Source: CBDESM01 sp965205165
GTDB taxonomy: Bacteria; Chloroflexota; Dehalococcoidia; Bin125
Direction of reading: 5' to 3'
Length of the DNA stretch: 64,000 nt
NCBI GenBank assembly: GCA_965205165.1
Contig: OZ242037.1
Coordinates: forward strand, 2,232,001 to 2,296,000
The notes below the pieces were generated by a model. That model had not been told where the DNA came from. It saw only the letters and a program-made list of their open reading frames with translations, and did no database searches. Shown here in pieces: positions 51,911 through 61,653 of the stretch. The position numbers and the translations under genes are program-made. Within the stretch, counting starts at the first letter, position 1, and the number at the start of each line of letters is the position of its first letter.

Positions 51911-53989
51911 TCAGGCGGCCGGCTCCTTGCGGCGGTTGATCCGGCGCCGGCGGCGGCCGTAGGCCTGATCGACCCAGGGTTCGAGCTCTTCGCCGTCGCC
52001 GGCCTGCTGGCGGCGCAGTTCGACGATCTGGTCGCGCAGGCCGGCCGCCTTTTCGAATTCGAGGTCGCGGGCCGCCTGCTTCATGCGCGATTCGAGCTCC
52101 TTGATCATGCGCGCGGCCTGGTCGGGGGAGAGTTCCAGCACCCGCGGTTCGCCGTCGTCGGGGCCGTAGCCGGATTCCTCTTCGGCGACGAGCCGCACCC
52201 GATCGGTGATGTCGCGGATCTCCTTGCGGACGGAGGCGGGCTCGATGCCGTGGCGTTCGTTGTAGGCGGCCTGGTAGTCGCGGCGGCGGGCGGTTTCCTC
52301 CATCGCCATCTTCATCGAATCGGTGACGCGGTCGGCGTAGAGGACGGCGCGGGCGTTGACGTGGCGGGCGGCGCGGCCGATGGTCTGGATCATGCTGCCC
52401 TCGTTGCGCAGGAAGCCCTCCTTGTCGGCGTCGAGGATGGCGACGAGGCTGACTTCGGGGAGGTCGAGGCCCTCGCGCAGCAGGTTGATGCCGACGACGC
52501 AATCGAAGACGCCGAGGCGGAGGTCGCGGAGCACCTCGACGCGCTGGAAGGCATCCTGTTCGCTGTGCAGGTAGTAGGTCTTGATGCCCATCTCGCGGAG
52601 GTAGTCGGCGAGGTCCTCGGCCATCTTCTTGGTGAGGGTGGTGACGAGGGTGCGCTCGCCGCGCTCGACGCGGGCGTTGATCTCGGACATCAGGTCCTCG
52701 ATCTGGCCCTCGGTGGGGCGGACTTCGACTTCGGGGTCGAGCAGGCCGGTGGGGCGGATCAGCTGCTCGACGATCCGGTCGGAGCGGTTGCGTTCGTAGT
52801 CGGCGGGGGTGGCGGAGACGTAGACGACCTGGTTGATGTGCTGCTCGAACTCGCGGATGTTGAGGGGGCGGTTGTCGATGGCGGAGGGGAGGCGGAAGCC
52901 GAAGTCGACGAGGGTCTGCTTGCGGCTGGTGTCGCCGCCGTACATGCCGCGGACCTGGGGCAGGGTCATGTGGCTTTCGTCGATGAAGAGCAGCCAGTCT
53001 TCGGGGAAGTAGTCGAGCAGGGTCCAGGGGGTGCTGCCGGCGGCGCGGCGGGCGAGGTGGCGCGAGTAGTTCTCGATGCCGGGGCAGTAGCCGGTCTCGC
53101 GCAGGGTTTCGAGGTCGTAGCGGGTGCGTTCTTCGAGGCGGGCGGCTTCGAGGATGCGGTCTTCGGCGCGGAGTTCGGCGACGCGCTGCTCGAGTTCGGC
53201 CTCGATGTCCTGGACGGCGGCGGCCATGCGCTCGTCGGAGGTGACGAAGTGCTTGGCGGGGTAGATGTCGACGCGGTCGCGCTCGGCCAGCAGTTCGCCG
53301 GTGAGGGGGTCGAGCTCGACGATCCGCTCGACTTCGTCGCCCCAGAATTCGACGCGGACGGCGAGGTCCTCGTAGGAGGGATGGATGGTGAGGGTGTCGC
53401 CGCGGATGCGGAAGCGCCCGCGCTGGAGGGTGAGTTCGTCGCGCTCGTACTGCTGGTCGACGAGGCGGCGGAGGACGAGGTTGCGGGCGGAGGGCTTGCC
53501 CTTTTCGAGGGTGAGGGCCATGCCCTGGTAGTCGTCGGGCTCGCCGAGGCCGTAGATGCAGGAGACGGAGGCGACGATGACGACGTCGCGGCGCTCGAAG
53601 AGGGCGCGGGTGGCGGAGTGGCGCAGCTTGTCGATCTCGTCGTTGATGTCGGATTCCTTGGCGATGTAGGTGTCGGAGCGCGGGATGTAGGCCTCCGGCT
53701 GGTAGTAGTCGTAGTAGGAGACGAAGTACTCGACGGAGTTTTCGGGGAAGAAGTCGCGGAACTCGGTGCAGAGCTGGGCGGCGAGGGTCTTGTTGTGGGC
53801 GAGCACGAGCGCGGGGCGGTTGACCTGGGCGATCACGTTGGCCATGGTGAAGGTCTTGCCGGAGCCGGTGACGCCGAGCAGGGTCTGCTCGCGGAAGCCG
53901 GCCTCGATGCCTTCGACGAGGCGGCGGATGGCTTCCGGCTGGTCGCCCGTGGGGCGGTAGTCGGCCACGACCTCGAACGCTTGCGCCAC
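51911..53989 (-). CDS. uvrB: Excinuclease ABC subunit B
   Basis: A 692-residue helicase-like subunit of nucleotide excision repair. It shows GVTGSGKTFT (Walker A) at 39-48, the beta-hairpin YVSYYDYYQPEAYIPRSDT, the SF2 helicase motifs (DESHMTL, SATPADYE, QTIGRAARH), and the C-terminal UVR/B-C motif (DQAARMIKELESRMKQAARD). It is 20 residues longer than E. coli UvrB, with an Arg-rich tail (GRRRRRINRRKE). The GTG start follows GGAGG by 6 nt. uvrA is not in the window. Confidence 0.97.
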   Translation of the reverse strand: MAQAFEVVADYRPTGDQPEAIRRLVEGIEAGFREQTLLGVTGSGKTFTMANVIAQVNRPALVLAHNKTLAAQLCTEFRDFFPENSVEYFVSYYDYYQPEAYIPRSDTYIAKESDINDEIDKLRHSATRALFERRDVVIVASVSCIYGLGEPDDYQGMALTLEKGKPSARNLVLRRLVDQQYERDELTLQRGRFRIRGDTLTIHPSYEDLAVRVEFWGDEVERIVELDPLTGELLAERDRVDIYPAKHFVTSDERMAAAVQDIEAELEQRVAELRAEDRILEAARLEERTRYDLETLRETGYCPGIENYSRHLARRAAGSTPWTLLDYFPEDWLLFIDESHMTLPQVRGMYGGDTSRKQTLVDFGFRLPSAIDNRPLNIREFEQHINQVVYVSATPADYERNRSDRIVEQLIRPTGLLDPEVEVRPTEGQIEDLMSEINARVERGERTLVTTLTKKMAEDLADYLREMGIKTYYLHSEQDAFQRVEVLRDLRLGVFDCVVGINLLREGLDLPEVSLVAILDADKEGFLRNEGSMIQTIGRAARHVNARAVLYADRVTDSMKMAMEETARRRDYQAAYNERHGIEPASVRKEIRDITDRVRLVAEEESGYGPDDGEPRVLELSPDQAARMIKELESRMKQAARDLEFEKAAGLRDQIVELRRQQAGDGEELEPWVDQAYGRRRRRINRRKEPAA

Positions 53990-54037
53990 TCGGTTCCTCC
54001 GCCCTGCATCGTATCGGGTCGCGGGCGGGGCGGGGGA

Positions 54038-54682
54038 TCAGGCGGGCGATTCGCCGCCCAGCCGCTGGAGGATGGCGCGGAGCACGGCTTCGGTGGTGAG
54101 TTCGCCGCCGTCTCCGGCCGCGCCCGCCTCTTGGGCGACCCAGGCCTCGGCCTCGCGGTGCGGGTAGCCGAGGCCGACGAGCGCGGCGACGGCGTCCTCG
54201 AGGACGTGCCGCGGCGGGCGGGCCGCGGCCGCGGCGCCGTCGTAGCCCTCGTCGGCCATGTGGGCCTCTTCGGAGACCTTGCCGCGCAGCTCGGCGATGA
54301 TCCGGTCGGCCTGGCGCGCGCCGATGCCGGGCAGGCCGGTGAGCGAGCGGCGGTCTTCGGCCTCGATCCAGCCGGCGATGGTGGAGACGGAGGCGGCGAG
54401 CGCGCGCTGGGCCTTGGTCACGCCCATGTTCTGGACGGTGACGAGCTTGCGGAAGAAGTCGCGTTCGGCGGGGCGCAGGAAGCCGATCAGGACGGGGATC
54501 GGCTGGCGGTCGGGCACGTGGTAGTGGGTGTAGAGGGTGAGGCGGGCCGGGCGGTCGTCGTCGAGGGCGCGCCAGACGGCGGTGGGCAGGCGGATTTCGT
54601 AGGTGAGGCCGGCGGCCTCGACCTCGACGCTCTGCGAGTCCTCGTGCCAGGCGACGGCTTCGCCGCTGACGCGCGAGATCAT
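54038..54682 (-). CDS. ruvA: Holliday junction branch-migration protein RuvA
   Basis: A 214-residue tetrameric junction-binding subunit of RuvAB. It has the OB domain (MISRVSGEAVAWHED, then LPTAVWRAL), helix-hairpin-helix motifs (LTGLPGIGARQADRI) and the C-terminal three-helix domain III after a Pro/Ala linker. The ATG at 54682 overlaps the ruvC stop (ATGA). ruvB does not follow; uvrB does. Confidence 0.93.
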   Translation of the reverse strand: MISRVSGEAVAWHEDSQSVEVEAAGLTYEIRLPTAVWRALDDDRPARLTLYTHYHVPDRQPIPVLIGFLRPAERDFFRKLVTVQNMGVTKAQRALAASVSTIAGWIEAEDRRSLTGLPGIGARQADRIIAELRGKVSEEAHMADEGYDGAAAAARPPRHVLEDAVAALVGLGYPHREAEAWVAQEAGAAGDGGELTTEAVLRAILQRLGGESPA

Positions 54683-55212
54683 CGGGCCGCGCCGGCGAGC
54701 CAGGCGGCGGTCTCGGAGGCGAGCAGGTGGCAATAGGCGACCGCGAGCGCGTCGGAGGCGTCGGCCGAGGCGTCGAGCCGTTCGAGCCGGAGGCGGCGGG
54801 CGAGGGCGAGGGCGACCTCCTCCTTGCCGGCGGATCCGACGCCGGCGACGGCTTCCTTGATCTCGCGCGGGGCGTACTCGCTGACGCGCAGGCCGGCTTC
54901 GGCGGCGGCGATGCAGACGGCGGCCTGCGCGTGGCCGAGCGACATCGCGGACTTGAAGTTGGAGCGCAGGAAGGGGCGCTCGATCGCGATCTCCGCGGGC
55001 TCGTAGCGGCGGATCACGCCGCCGATCCGCTGGAAGAGGACGTGCAGGCGCTCGGGCAGCGCGGCCGAGGCGGCGGCCGGGGGGCGGACGACGCCCCAGA
55101 CGAGGTGCGCCGCGCCGTCCGGGCCGATGTTGAGGACGCCCCAGCCGGTCGCGGAGAGGCCGGGGTCGATGCCGAGCACGCCCCCGATCAGCTCGGCGCG
55201 GGGGGCGGCCAC
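54679..55212 (-). CDS. ruvC: Crossover junction endodeoxyribonuclease RuvC
   Basis: A 177-residue Holliday junction resolvase. Catalytic acids D16 (GIDPGL), E78 (AIERPFLRSN), D151 and D154 (SADASDALAVAYCH) are all present. Located between the YebC-family gene and ruvA, the usual order. The start codon is 3 bp after the yebC stop. Confidence 0.95.
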   Translation of the reverse strand: MAAPRAELIGGVLGIDPGLSATGWGVLNIGPDGAAHLVWGVVRPPAAASAALPERLHVLFQRIGGVIRRYEPAEIAIERPFLRSNFKSAMSLGHAQAAVCIAAAEAGLRVSEYAPREIKEAVAGVGSAGKEEVALALARRLRLERLDASADASDALAVAYCHLLASETAAWLAGAAR

Positions 55213-55215
55213 CGG

Positions 55216-55962
55216 TCAGGCCTCGGACATGGCCAGGGCGGGGAAGTCGGCGTTGGTGAAGACGCGCTGCACGTCGTCGAGCTCCTCGAGCGCGTCGATC
55301 AGGCGGAGCAGCTTGCGTGCGTGCTCCACATCGAGTTCGATGGACGAGGTGGGGCGCATGACGAGCTCGGCGGAGCCGACGGAGACGCCGGCGGCCTCGA
55401 CGGCCTGGCGCGTCTCGTGCAGGCCGGCCGGCTCGGTGATCACCTCGACGAGGCCCTCGTCGACGGCGACGTCCTCGGCGCCGCCGTCGATCGCGGCGAG
55501 GGCGACGTCGTCCGGGTCGGCGCCGTCTTCGAGATCGACGCCGATCACGCCCTTGGGCTCGAACTGCCAGGCGACCGCGCCGGACTCGGCCATGTTGGCG
55601 CCGGCGCGGGTGAGCGCGGCGCGGACGTCGGAGACGGTGCGGTTGCGGTTGTCGGTGAGCGAGTCGATCAGCAGGGCGGCGCCGCCGGGGCCGTATGCCT
55701 CGTAGCGGACCTCTTGGAGCTGGTCGCCGGCGGCGGCGCTGGTGGCGCGCTCGATGGCGCGCTGGATGTTCTCCTTGGGCATGTTGCCCTGGCGGGCGCG
55801 CTCGACGGCGAGGCGGAGCGCGGGGTTCTCATCCGGGTTGGGGCCGCCGGCGCGGGCGGCGACGGCGAGTTCGCGGCCGAGCTTGGTGAAGAGCTGGCCG
55901 CGCTTGGCGTCGGTGACGCCCTTCTTGCGCTTGATCTGGGCCCATTTGGAATGGCCGGCCAT
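55216..55962 (-). CDS. YebC/PmpR-family (TACO1-like) protein
   Basis: A 248-residue protein with the family signature: MAGHSKWAQIKRKK, then GRELAVAARAGGPNPDENPAL and the ending FTNADFP. Members were long called transcriptional regulators, and newer work ties some of them to translation of proline-rich stretches; the role here is not determined. GGGAG precedes the ATG by 7 nt. It is the first gene of the yebC-ruvC-ruvA cluster. Confidence 0.94.
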   Translation of the reverse strand: MAGHSKWAQIKRKKGVTDAKRGQLFTKLGRELAVAARAGGPNPDENPALRLAVERARQGNMPKENIQRAIERATSAAAGDQLQEVRYEAYGPGGAALLIDSLTDNRNRTVSDVRAALTRAGANMAESGAVAWQFEPKGVIGVDLEDGADPDDVALAAIDGGAEDVAVDEGLVEVITEPAGLHETRQAVEAAGVSVGSAELVMRPTSSIELDVEHARKLLRLIDALEELDDVQRVFTNADFPALAMSEA

Positions 55963-56064
55963 GGCCGCGCTCCCGCCCGCCGGCGCCCTTCGATCGCGCC
56001 GTCGGGGACGCTTTCGATGCTATCACCGCATCGGTCGGGCGGATCCGCGGGCGACCAGCCGATC

Positions 56065-56820
56065 TCAGCCGATCAGCGCTGCTGCTGCTGCGAGATCCTC
56101 GTGCCGGGTGAGATCGTTGTGGAGCGGGGTGACGGCGACGCGGCCGGCGAGCACGGCGGCCACGTCGGTGCCGGGTTCGGCGGAGACGTCGTCGCGCCCT
56201 TCGAGGCGGCGGCGGGCGGTGCCGTGCTCGTCGACGGTTTCGGCCAGGCGCTCCATCGCCACGTCGGCCATCCGCGCGACCTCGAAGCCGCCGTAGTCGT
56301 CGTAGACGGCGGCGGGCGCGTTGACGTTGAGCAGCATGGGGCGGCCGCTTTCGAGCAGGCGGGCGGCGACCTCCGCGCCGGCGCGGGCGGCGGAGGCGAG
56401 GTACTGCTCGTCGAGGCTGGCGAGCGAGACGGCGACGGAGGGCAGGCCGCGCAGGAAGCCCATCATGGCCGCCATGATCGTGCCCGAATGGAGGATGTTG
56501 CGGCCCACGTTGGGGCCGGGGTTGACGCCGGAGACGATCATCGAGACGCGGCGCGGGGCGTAGCGGCGCAGGCCGACGGTGACGGCGTCGGCGGGGGTGC
56601 CGCTGACCTGCCAGGCGTCGACGCCGTCGAGGCGCGAGTGGGCGCGCTCGGACTCGATCTCGCGGCGCAGGGTGAAGGCGGCGCTCATCGCCGACTGGTT
56701 GAACGCGGGCGCGGCGATCATGATGTCGCCGATTTCGGAAAGCGCTTCGGCGAGATGCCAGAGGCCGTCGGCTTCGATGCCGTCGTCGTTGGTCACCAGC
56801 AGCAGGGGACGCTCGCCCAC
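56065..56820 (-). CDS. surE: 5'/3'-nucleotidase SurE
   Basis: A 251-residue phosphatase with the NDDG metal motif at 11-14, the GTPADAV stretch, VSGVNPGPNVGRN and HSGTIMAAM. SurE dephosphorylates nucleoside monophosphates and polyphosphate. A GTG start is used, with GGAGG 4-5 nt upstream. It is on the same strand as ftsK, 46 bp downstream of its stop. Confidence 0.94.
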   Translation of the reverse strand: MGERPLLLVTNDDGIEADGLWHLAEALSEIGDIMIAAPAFNQSAMSAAFTLRREIESERAHSRLDGVDAWQVSGTPADAVTVGLRRYAPRRVSMIVSGVNPGPNVGRNILHSGTIMAAMMGFLRGLPSVAVSLASLDEQYLASAARAGAEVAARLLESGRPMLLNVNAPAAVYDDYGGFEVARMADVAMERLAETVDEHGTARRRLEGRDDVSAEPGTDVAAVLAGRVAVTPLHNDLTRHEDLAAAAALIG

Positions 56821-56866
56821 GATGCCTCCGTTCCCCGCCGCAGCCTAGCCGCGGCGCTGCGGGCGA

Positions 56867-59800
56867 TCAGTCGGCGACGAGCTCGCGCTCCGGCGCTCGG
56901 TTTCGGATCAGAACGCGGCGGGAGGGGCCGCCGTCGGAGGGTGCGATGACGCCGCCGCGCTCAAGCTGCAGGATCAGCCGTTCGGCGACGGGGAGGCTGA
57001 CGCGCATGCGGCGCTGGAGCAGGGAAGCGGAGACGCGCTCCAGCTCGCCGGCAAGGAGGACGGCCTCGTCGTATTCGGGGTCCGGGGCCGCGCCGTCGCC
57101 GGCGACCGTCACCCACTCCCCGTCGTCCGAAGGCTCGCCGGGCTCATCGAGCGGGGCGTCCTCGGCGACGATGTCGATGAAATCGACGTCGTCGATCTCG
57201 TCATCCAGCGCATCGTCAAGCACGTCTTCGGGCTCTTCCGCGGCTGGTTCCCGCTCGATCTCCGGAACTTCGTCGGGAGCGTCGTCCGGGACTTCCGGCT
57301 CCGAGGGGGGCTCCTCGGCCGTTGCAGCGCGGGGCCCCGGCGCGGGCTGGTCGGAGTTCATGGCGGCGTGGACGGTGGCTTGGAGGTTGCGGAGCGCGGC
57401 CTCGGCTTCGCGGGCTTGCAGCTCCTCGTTGGCATGCTCGGAGTGCTCGGCCAAGTCGCGGAGCGCGTCGTCCATCGTCTGGCGCGGCTGCGCGGCGGGA
57501 TCCTGCCCGGCCCAGGCCTGGATCACGCGCTCGATCTCGGAATCGTCGACGAATGCGCCCTGCGCGCGGACGGGGCGGAGGGAGTCGCGGCTCATGTAGA
57601 GCATGTCGCCCTTGCCGAGCAGTTTTTCAGCGCCGGTCTGGTCCATGATCACGCGGGCGTCGGTGCCGGAGGTGGTGGCGAAGGCGATGCGGGTGGGGAA
57701 GTTGGCTTTGATCAGGCCGGTGACGACGTCGACGGAAGGGCGCTGGGTGGCGACGATGAGGTGGATGCCGGTGGCGCGGGCGAGCTGCGCGAGGCGGACG
57801 AGCTGCTGTTCGACGTCGACCGGGGCGGCCATCATCATGTCGGCGAGCTCGTCGAGCACGACGACCCAGTAGGGCATCGGCTTGGCGGTCGAGGGCAGCG
57901 CGTTGTAGGCGGCGATGTTGCGCGCGCCGGATTCTTCGAGGCGGCGGTAGCGGCGGTCCATCTCGCCGACCACGACGCCGAGCACGGAGGCGACCTCCTC
58001 GGGTTCGGTGACGACGTGGGAGAAGGCGAGGTGGGGGACGCGGGCGTAGTTGGTGAGTTCGACGCGCTTGGGGTCGACGAGCACGAGGCGGACCTGCTTC
58101 GGGGACTGCTGCATCAGCAGGCTGGTGATGATGGTGTTGATGCAGACGGACTTGCCGGAGCCGGTCGCGCCGGCGATCAGCACGTGCGGCATCTTGGCGA
58201 GGTCGGCGATGACGGGCTTGCCGGAGACGCCGCGGCCGAGCGCGATCGGGAGCCCGCCCTTGGCGGCCTGCTGCTTGAAGGCGGCGGATTCGATCAGGCC
58301 GCGGATGCCGACGACGCGCTGCTCGGCGTTGGGCACCTCGACGCCGACGATGGGCTGGCCGGGGACGGGCGCCTCGATCCGGATCGAGGGGGCGGCGAGG
58401 GCGAGGGCGAGGTCGTCGCCGAGCCGGGTGATGCGGTTGACGCGGACGCGGGTGCGCGAGACCTCCTCCTCGACGGTGCGGGGCGCGCCGTTTTCGTCGC
58501 GCAGCGGCTTGCCGTCCGGGCCCTTGACGGGGATCGTCTTGGTCTTGATCTCCCAGCCCGGCTGGATGCCGAACTGGGTGATCGCCGGGCCCTCGTTGAT
58601 CTGTGTGACGGAGGCGTCGACGCCGAAGGAGGCGAGCGTTTCGACGATGATGCGGGCGGCCTCCTCGGTGCCGTTGCGGACTTCGTCGTCGGGCGGGTCT
58701 TCGTCGAGCAGGTCGATGGACGGCAAGCGCCAGCCGTCGTTGGCGACGCGCGCGAGGGTGCGCGCGGGCTGCCTCGGGTCCAGCGGCGGTGCTGCCGGCG
58801 CGGGCGCCGGCCGTGCGGCGTCGATCTCGTCGCGGGTGACGGGTTCGAGCGGCTGCGGCGGGGCGGCGGGCGCGGGCGGTTCCGCCGCCGGTTCGGCGAC
58901 TGGTTCGGGGGCGGGATCGGGGATCCGCTCGGCTTCCTGCTGCGGTTCGGGATCGAGGAGGGTGCGCGCGCCGGCGGATTCCGGGATGTGGGCATCGGCG
59001 GAGGCTGCGGGCGCGGGCGCCGGCGCGGCCCGCGCCGCGGGGACGAAGGCGCGGGGGCGGAACGTCGCCGATTCGGGGATGACGACGGTGTCCACGCGGT
59101 ACTCGGACGCGGCCGGGAGCGGCGCGTACTCGCCGCCGAATGGGCCGGCGGCCGGCTGGCGCTCATTGGAGGACGGGAGCGCCTCGATGCCTGGGGGCAG
59201 CGCCGATGCGGCGGCGGTGTGGACGGGCGGGACGGCGGTGGGCGCGTAGGTTTCGTCGACGGCGCGCGGGGGCGGTGGCAGCGTGCGGTGGGTCTGGACC
59301 ATTTCCGGCGTGCTGCGGCCCAGCATGTCGAGCATGGCCCGGCCGGAGCGGGAGAGCCAGCGGCCGCTCGCGCCAAGCGCGATCAACGAGCACTCGCGCG
59401 AACGGCGCGGGAAGGCGAGCACGATCGCGGCGATGATCAGGGCGGCGGCGGGAAGGCCGAATGGGTTGCCGATCGCCGCGCCGATCGCGCCGCCGGCGGT
59501 CGTGTGGGAGAGGTCGACGCCGCCGATGGCGACGGCCGGGGAGGCGAAGCTGATCAGTCCCCAGAGCGCGAGCAGGAGCGCTGCGGCGGAGGCGGCGAAC
59601 CTGGCGCGGCGGGCGTCGAACTGCACGCCGACCGCGAGCGCGGCCGCGCCGGCGATGATGAAGAGCGCGGCCATGTACGCGCCGAGGCCGAAGGTTTCGA
59701 GCAGGGCTGAGCGCAGGTCGTGCAGCGGGGCCGCGGCGAGCGAGAGCCAGGCGAGGAAGAGCACGGTCAGCGAGGCGGCGCAGACGGCCGCCGCGACTCG

Positions 59801-59878
59801 GGCGATGTCGCGGTCGTCGCGGATGCCAACGACGGGGCGGGAATCAGCGCCGGAATGAGCGGTGGAGTCGAGCGCCAT
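56867..59878 (-). CDS. ftsK: DNA translocase FtsK/SpoIIIE
   Basis: A 1,003-residue protein from ATG 59878. It has four transmembrane helices in residues 20-170, a long Pro/Ala/Arg-rich linker, then the RecA-like motor with ADLAKMPHVLIAGATGSGKS (Walker A), the LVDPKRVELTNY box, VVVLDELADMMM (Walker B) and IATQRPSVDVVTG. An acidic insertion (EPEDVLDDALDDEIDDVDF and following) leads to the C-terminal winged-helix gamma domain (EYDEAVLLAGELE, then RVSASLLQRRMRV). FtsK pumps DNA to coordinate chromosome segregation and division. A GTG 16 codons upstream is an alternative start. Confidence 0.96.
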   Translation of the reverse strand: MALDSTAHSGADSRPVVGIRDDRDIARVAAAVCAASLTVLFLAWLSLAAAPLHDLRSALLETFGLGAYMAALFIIAGAAALAVGVQFDARRARFAASAAALLLALWGLISFASPAVAIGGVDLSHTTAGGAIGAAIGNPFGLPAAALIIAAIVLAFPRRSRECSLIALGASGRWLSRSGRAMLDMLGRSTPEMVQTHRTLPPPPRAVDETYAPTAVPPVHTAAASALPPGIEALPSSNERQPAAGPFGGEYAPLPAASEYRVDTVVIPESATFRPRAFVPAARAAPAPAPAASADAHIPESAGARTLLDPEPQQEAERIPDPAPEPVAEPAAEPPAPAAPPQPLEPVTRDEIDAARPAPAPAAPPLDPRQPARTLARVANDGWRLPSIDLLDEDPPDDEVRNGTEEAARIIVETLASFGVDASVTQINEGPAITQFGIQPGWEIKTKTIPVKGPDGKPLRDENGAPRTVEEEVSRTRVRVNRITRLGDDLALALAAPSIRIEAPVPGQPIVGVEVPNAEQRVVGIRGLIESAAFKQQAAKGGLPIALGRGVSGKPVIADLAKMPHVLIAGATGSGKSVCINTIITSLLMQQSPKQVRLVLVDPKRVELTNYARVPHLAFSHVVTEPEEVASVLGVVVGEMDRRYRRLEESGARNIAAYNALPSTAKPMPYWVVVLDELADMMMAAPVDVEQQLVRLAQLARATGIHLIVATQRPSVDVVTGLIKANFPTRIAFATTSGTDARVIMDQTGAEKLLGKGDMLYMSRDSLRPVRAQGAFVDDSEIERVIQAWAGQDPAAQPRQTMDDALRDLAEHSEHANEELQAREAEAALRNLQATVHAAMNSDQPAPGPRAATAEEPPSEPEVPDDAPDEVPEIEREPAAEEPEDVLDDALDDEIDDVDFIDIVAEDAPLDEPGEPSDDGEWVTVAGDGAAPDPEYDEAVLLAGELERVSASLLQRRMRVSLPVAERLILQLERGGVIAPSDGGPSRRVLIRNRAPERELVAD

Positions 59879-59966
59879 GGGCGGATTCCCGTCGGACCCG
59901 CGGATCTGAACGCCGAAAGGGGACACTCCGGGCGGGCACGCGGGGGCGCGCCGCTCCGCCGACCGT

Positions 59967-61637
59967 TCAGACCTCGACCGCCACGGGAATCACCATAGGC
60001 CGTTGCTTGGTCTGGGTTGACAAAAATCTGGAAATTGTCTTCGAGACCTGGTTCTCGACCTCGTGCAGTTCGACCGGCCCGGAGTGCTTCTGCAGCGCCT
60101 TGCGGACGACCTCGACCGCGCCGTCGCGGAGCTGGGGCGAGTGATCGAGTTCGGCGAAGCCGCGGGCATGGACGTCGACTTCGCCGACCAGCCGGCCGGT
60201 GCGGTGATCGAAGGGGAAGACGACGATGACCGCGCCGTCGCGGGCGAGGTGGGCGCGGTCGCTGATCACGGCCTGGTCGACCCCGCCCACGTTGACGCCG
60301 TCGACGTAGATGTAATGGGATTGGACCCGGTCGACGACCTCGGAGCGCTCCGCGTCGAGTTCGAGCACCTGCCCGTCGAGCATGATGTGGCAGGCGTCCG
60401 GGTGGACGCCCATGTCCCGCGCCAGCCGGGCGTGCATCGAGAGGTGGCGGTACTCGCCGTGGATCGGCACGAAGGCCCGCGGGCGGGCGAGGCTGATCAC
60501 GGTCTTGAGCTCCTCCTGCGCCGCATGCCCGCGGACGTGCACGTGATCGCAGCCGGGCGCGCCGGCGTAGAGCACGTTGCAGCCGGCGCGGTAGAGGTTG
60601 TCGATGGTCATGTTGACGGCCGCCTCGTTGCCCGGAATCGGGCTGGAGGAGAGGACGACCGTGTCGCCGGGTTCGAGCTTGACGTCGCGGTGGCCGCCGG
60701 AGGCCATGCGCGAGAGCGCGGACATCGGCTCGCCCTGCGCGCCGGTGCAGAGGATCACGGAGCGCTCCGGGCGGACGCTGCCGCGGTCGGAGATGTCGCG
60801 CACGCGGCGCTCGTCGAAGGACAGGTAGCGGAGGTCGGCGGCGACGCGGATGTTCTTTTCCATCGAGCGGCCGGTGGGGAAGACGACGCGGTCGGCGGCG
60901 GCCGCGCCGTCGATGATCTGCTGGACGCGGGCGATCTGGGAGGCGAAGGTGGCGATGATCACGCGACCGGGGGCGGTCAGCAGGGTCTGCCGGAGCGCGT
61001 CTCCGACGAGGGTCTCGGTCGGCGTCGAGCCGGGGCGGTCGGCGTAGGTCGAATCGCTGCAGAGCAGGCGCACGCCCTCGGCGCCGTACTCGGCGAGCCG
61101 GCCGAGATCGGTGGGTTCGCTCATCACCGGCGTGTGGTCGATCTTGAAGTCGCCGGTGTGGACGATCAGGCCGGCGGAGGTGTCGAGCGCGATCCCGAAG
61201 GCATCGGGGATCGAGTGGGCGACGGGGAAGAACTCGACCGAGATCTCGCCGAAGCGGTACTCGCTCTCCGCGTTGATCACGGCCTGCTTGGCATCCAGCT
61301 GGCCGGCCTCGTCGAGCTTGGCCTTGATCAGGCCCTGGGTGAGCGGCGCGCCGTAGATCGGCGCGGGCAGCGACGGCAGGAGGAAGCGGAGCGCGCCGAT
61401 GTGGTCCTCGTGGCCGTGCGTGATCAGGTAGGCGCGCAGCTTGCCGCGGCGCTCTTCGAGGTAGGAGACGTCGGGGATGATGTAGTCGACGCCGTGCATT
61501 TCGTCGGTGGGAAACATCAGGCCGGCGTCGACGACGACCATGTCCTCCGCGGTTTCGTAGACCATCATGTTGCGGCCGATGTTGCCGAGTCCGCCGAGCG
61601 GGATCATGCGGAGGACGCCGGGCGCGGGATCGTTCAC
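59967..61637 (-). CDS. rnj: Ribonuclease J
   Basis: A 556-residue metallo-beta-lactamase/beta-CASP nuclease. The active-site HGHEDHIG motif, GDFKID, the beta-CASP ATFASQIARVQQ, SSSPIPGNEAAV and HVRGHAAQEELK are clear. RNase J acts as an endonuclease and 5'-3' exonuclease in RNA maturation and decay, in bacteria often lacking RNase E. The start is a GTG at 61637 with a poor ribosome site. It begins 16 bp downstream of the uracil-DNA glycosylase stop. Confidence 0.96.
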   Translation of the reverse strand: MNDPAPGVLRMIPLGGLGNIGRNMMVYETAEDMVVVDAGLMFPTDEMHGVDYIIPDVSYLEERRGKLRAYLITHGHEDHIGALRFLLPSLPAPIYGAPLTQGLIKAKLDEAGQLDAKQAVINAESEYRFGEISVEFFPVAHSIPDAFGIALDTSAGLIVHTGDFKIDHTPVMSEPTDLGRLAEYGAEGVRLLCSDSTYADRPGSTPTETLVGDALRQTLLTAPGRVIIATFASQIARVQQIIDGAAAADRVVFPTGRSMEKNIRVAADLRYLSFDERRVRDISDRGSVRPERSVILCTGAQGEPMSALSRMASGGHRDVKLEPGDTVVLSSSPIPGNEAAVNMTIDNLYRAGCNVLYAGAPGCDHVHVRGHAAQEELKTVISLARPRAFVPIHGEYRHLSMHARLARDMGVHPDACHIMLDGQVLELDAERSEVVDRVQSHYIYVDGVNVGGVDQAVISDRAHLARDGAVIVVFPFDHRTGRLVGEVDVHARGFAELDHSPQLRDGAVEVVRKALQKHSGPVELHEVENQVSKTISRFLSTQTKQRPMVIPVAVEV

Positions 61638-61653
61638 GTGGCGTCCAATCGGG

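Noticed and set aside
51239..54736. Plus-strand frame of 1,165 codons opposite the cyclase, uvrB and ruvA
   Set aside because: Antisense to uvrB, whose motifs are unmistakable; composition is low-complexity.
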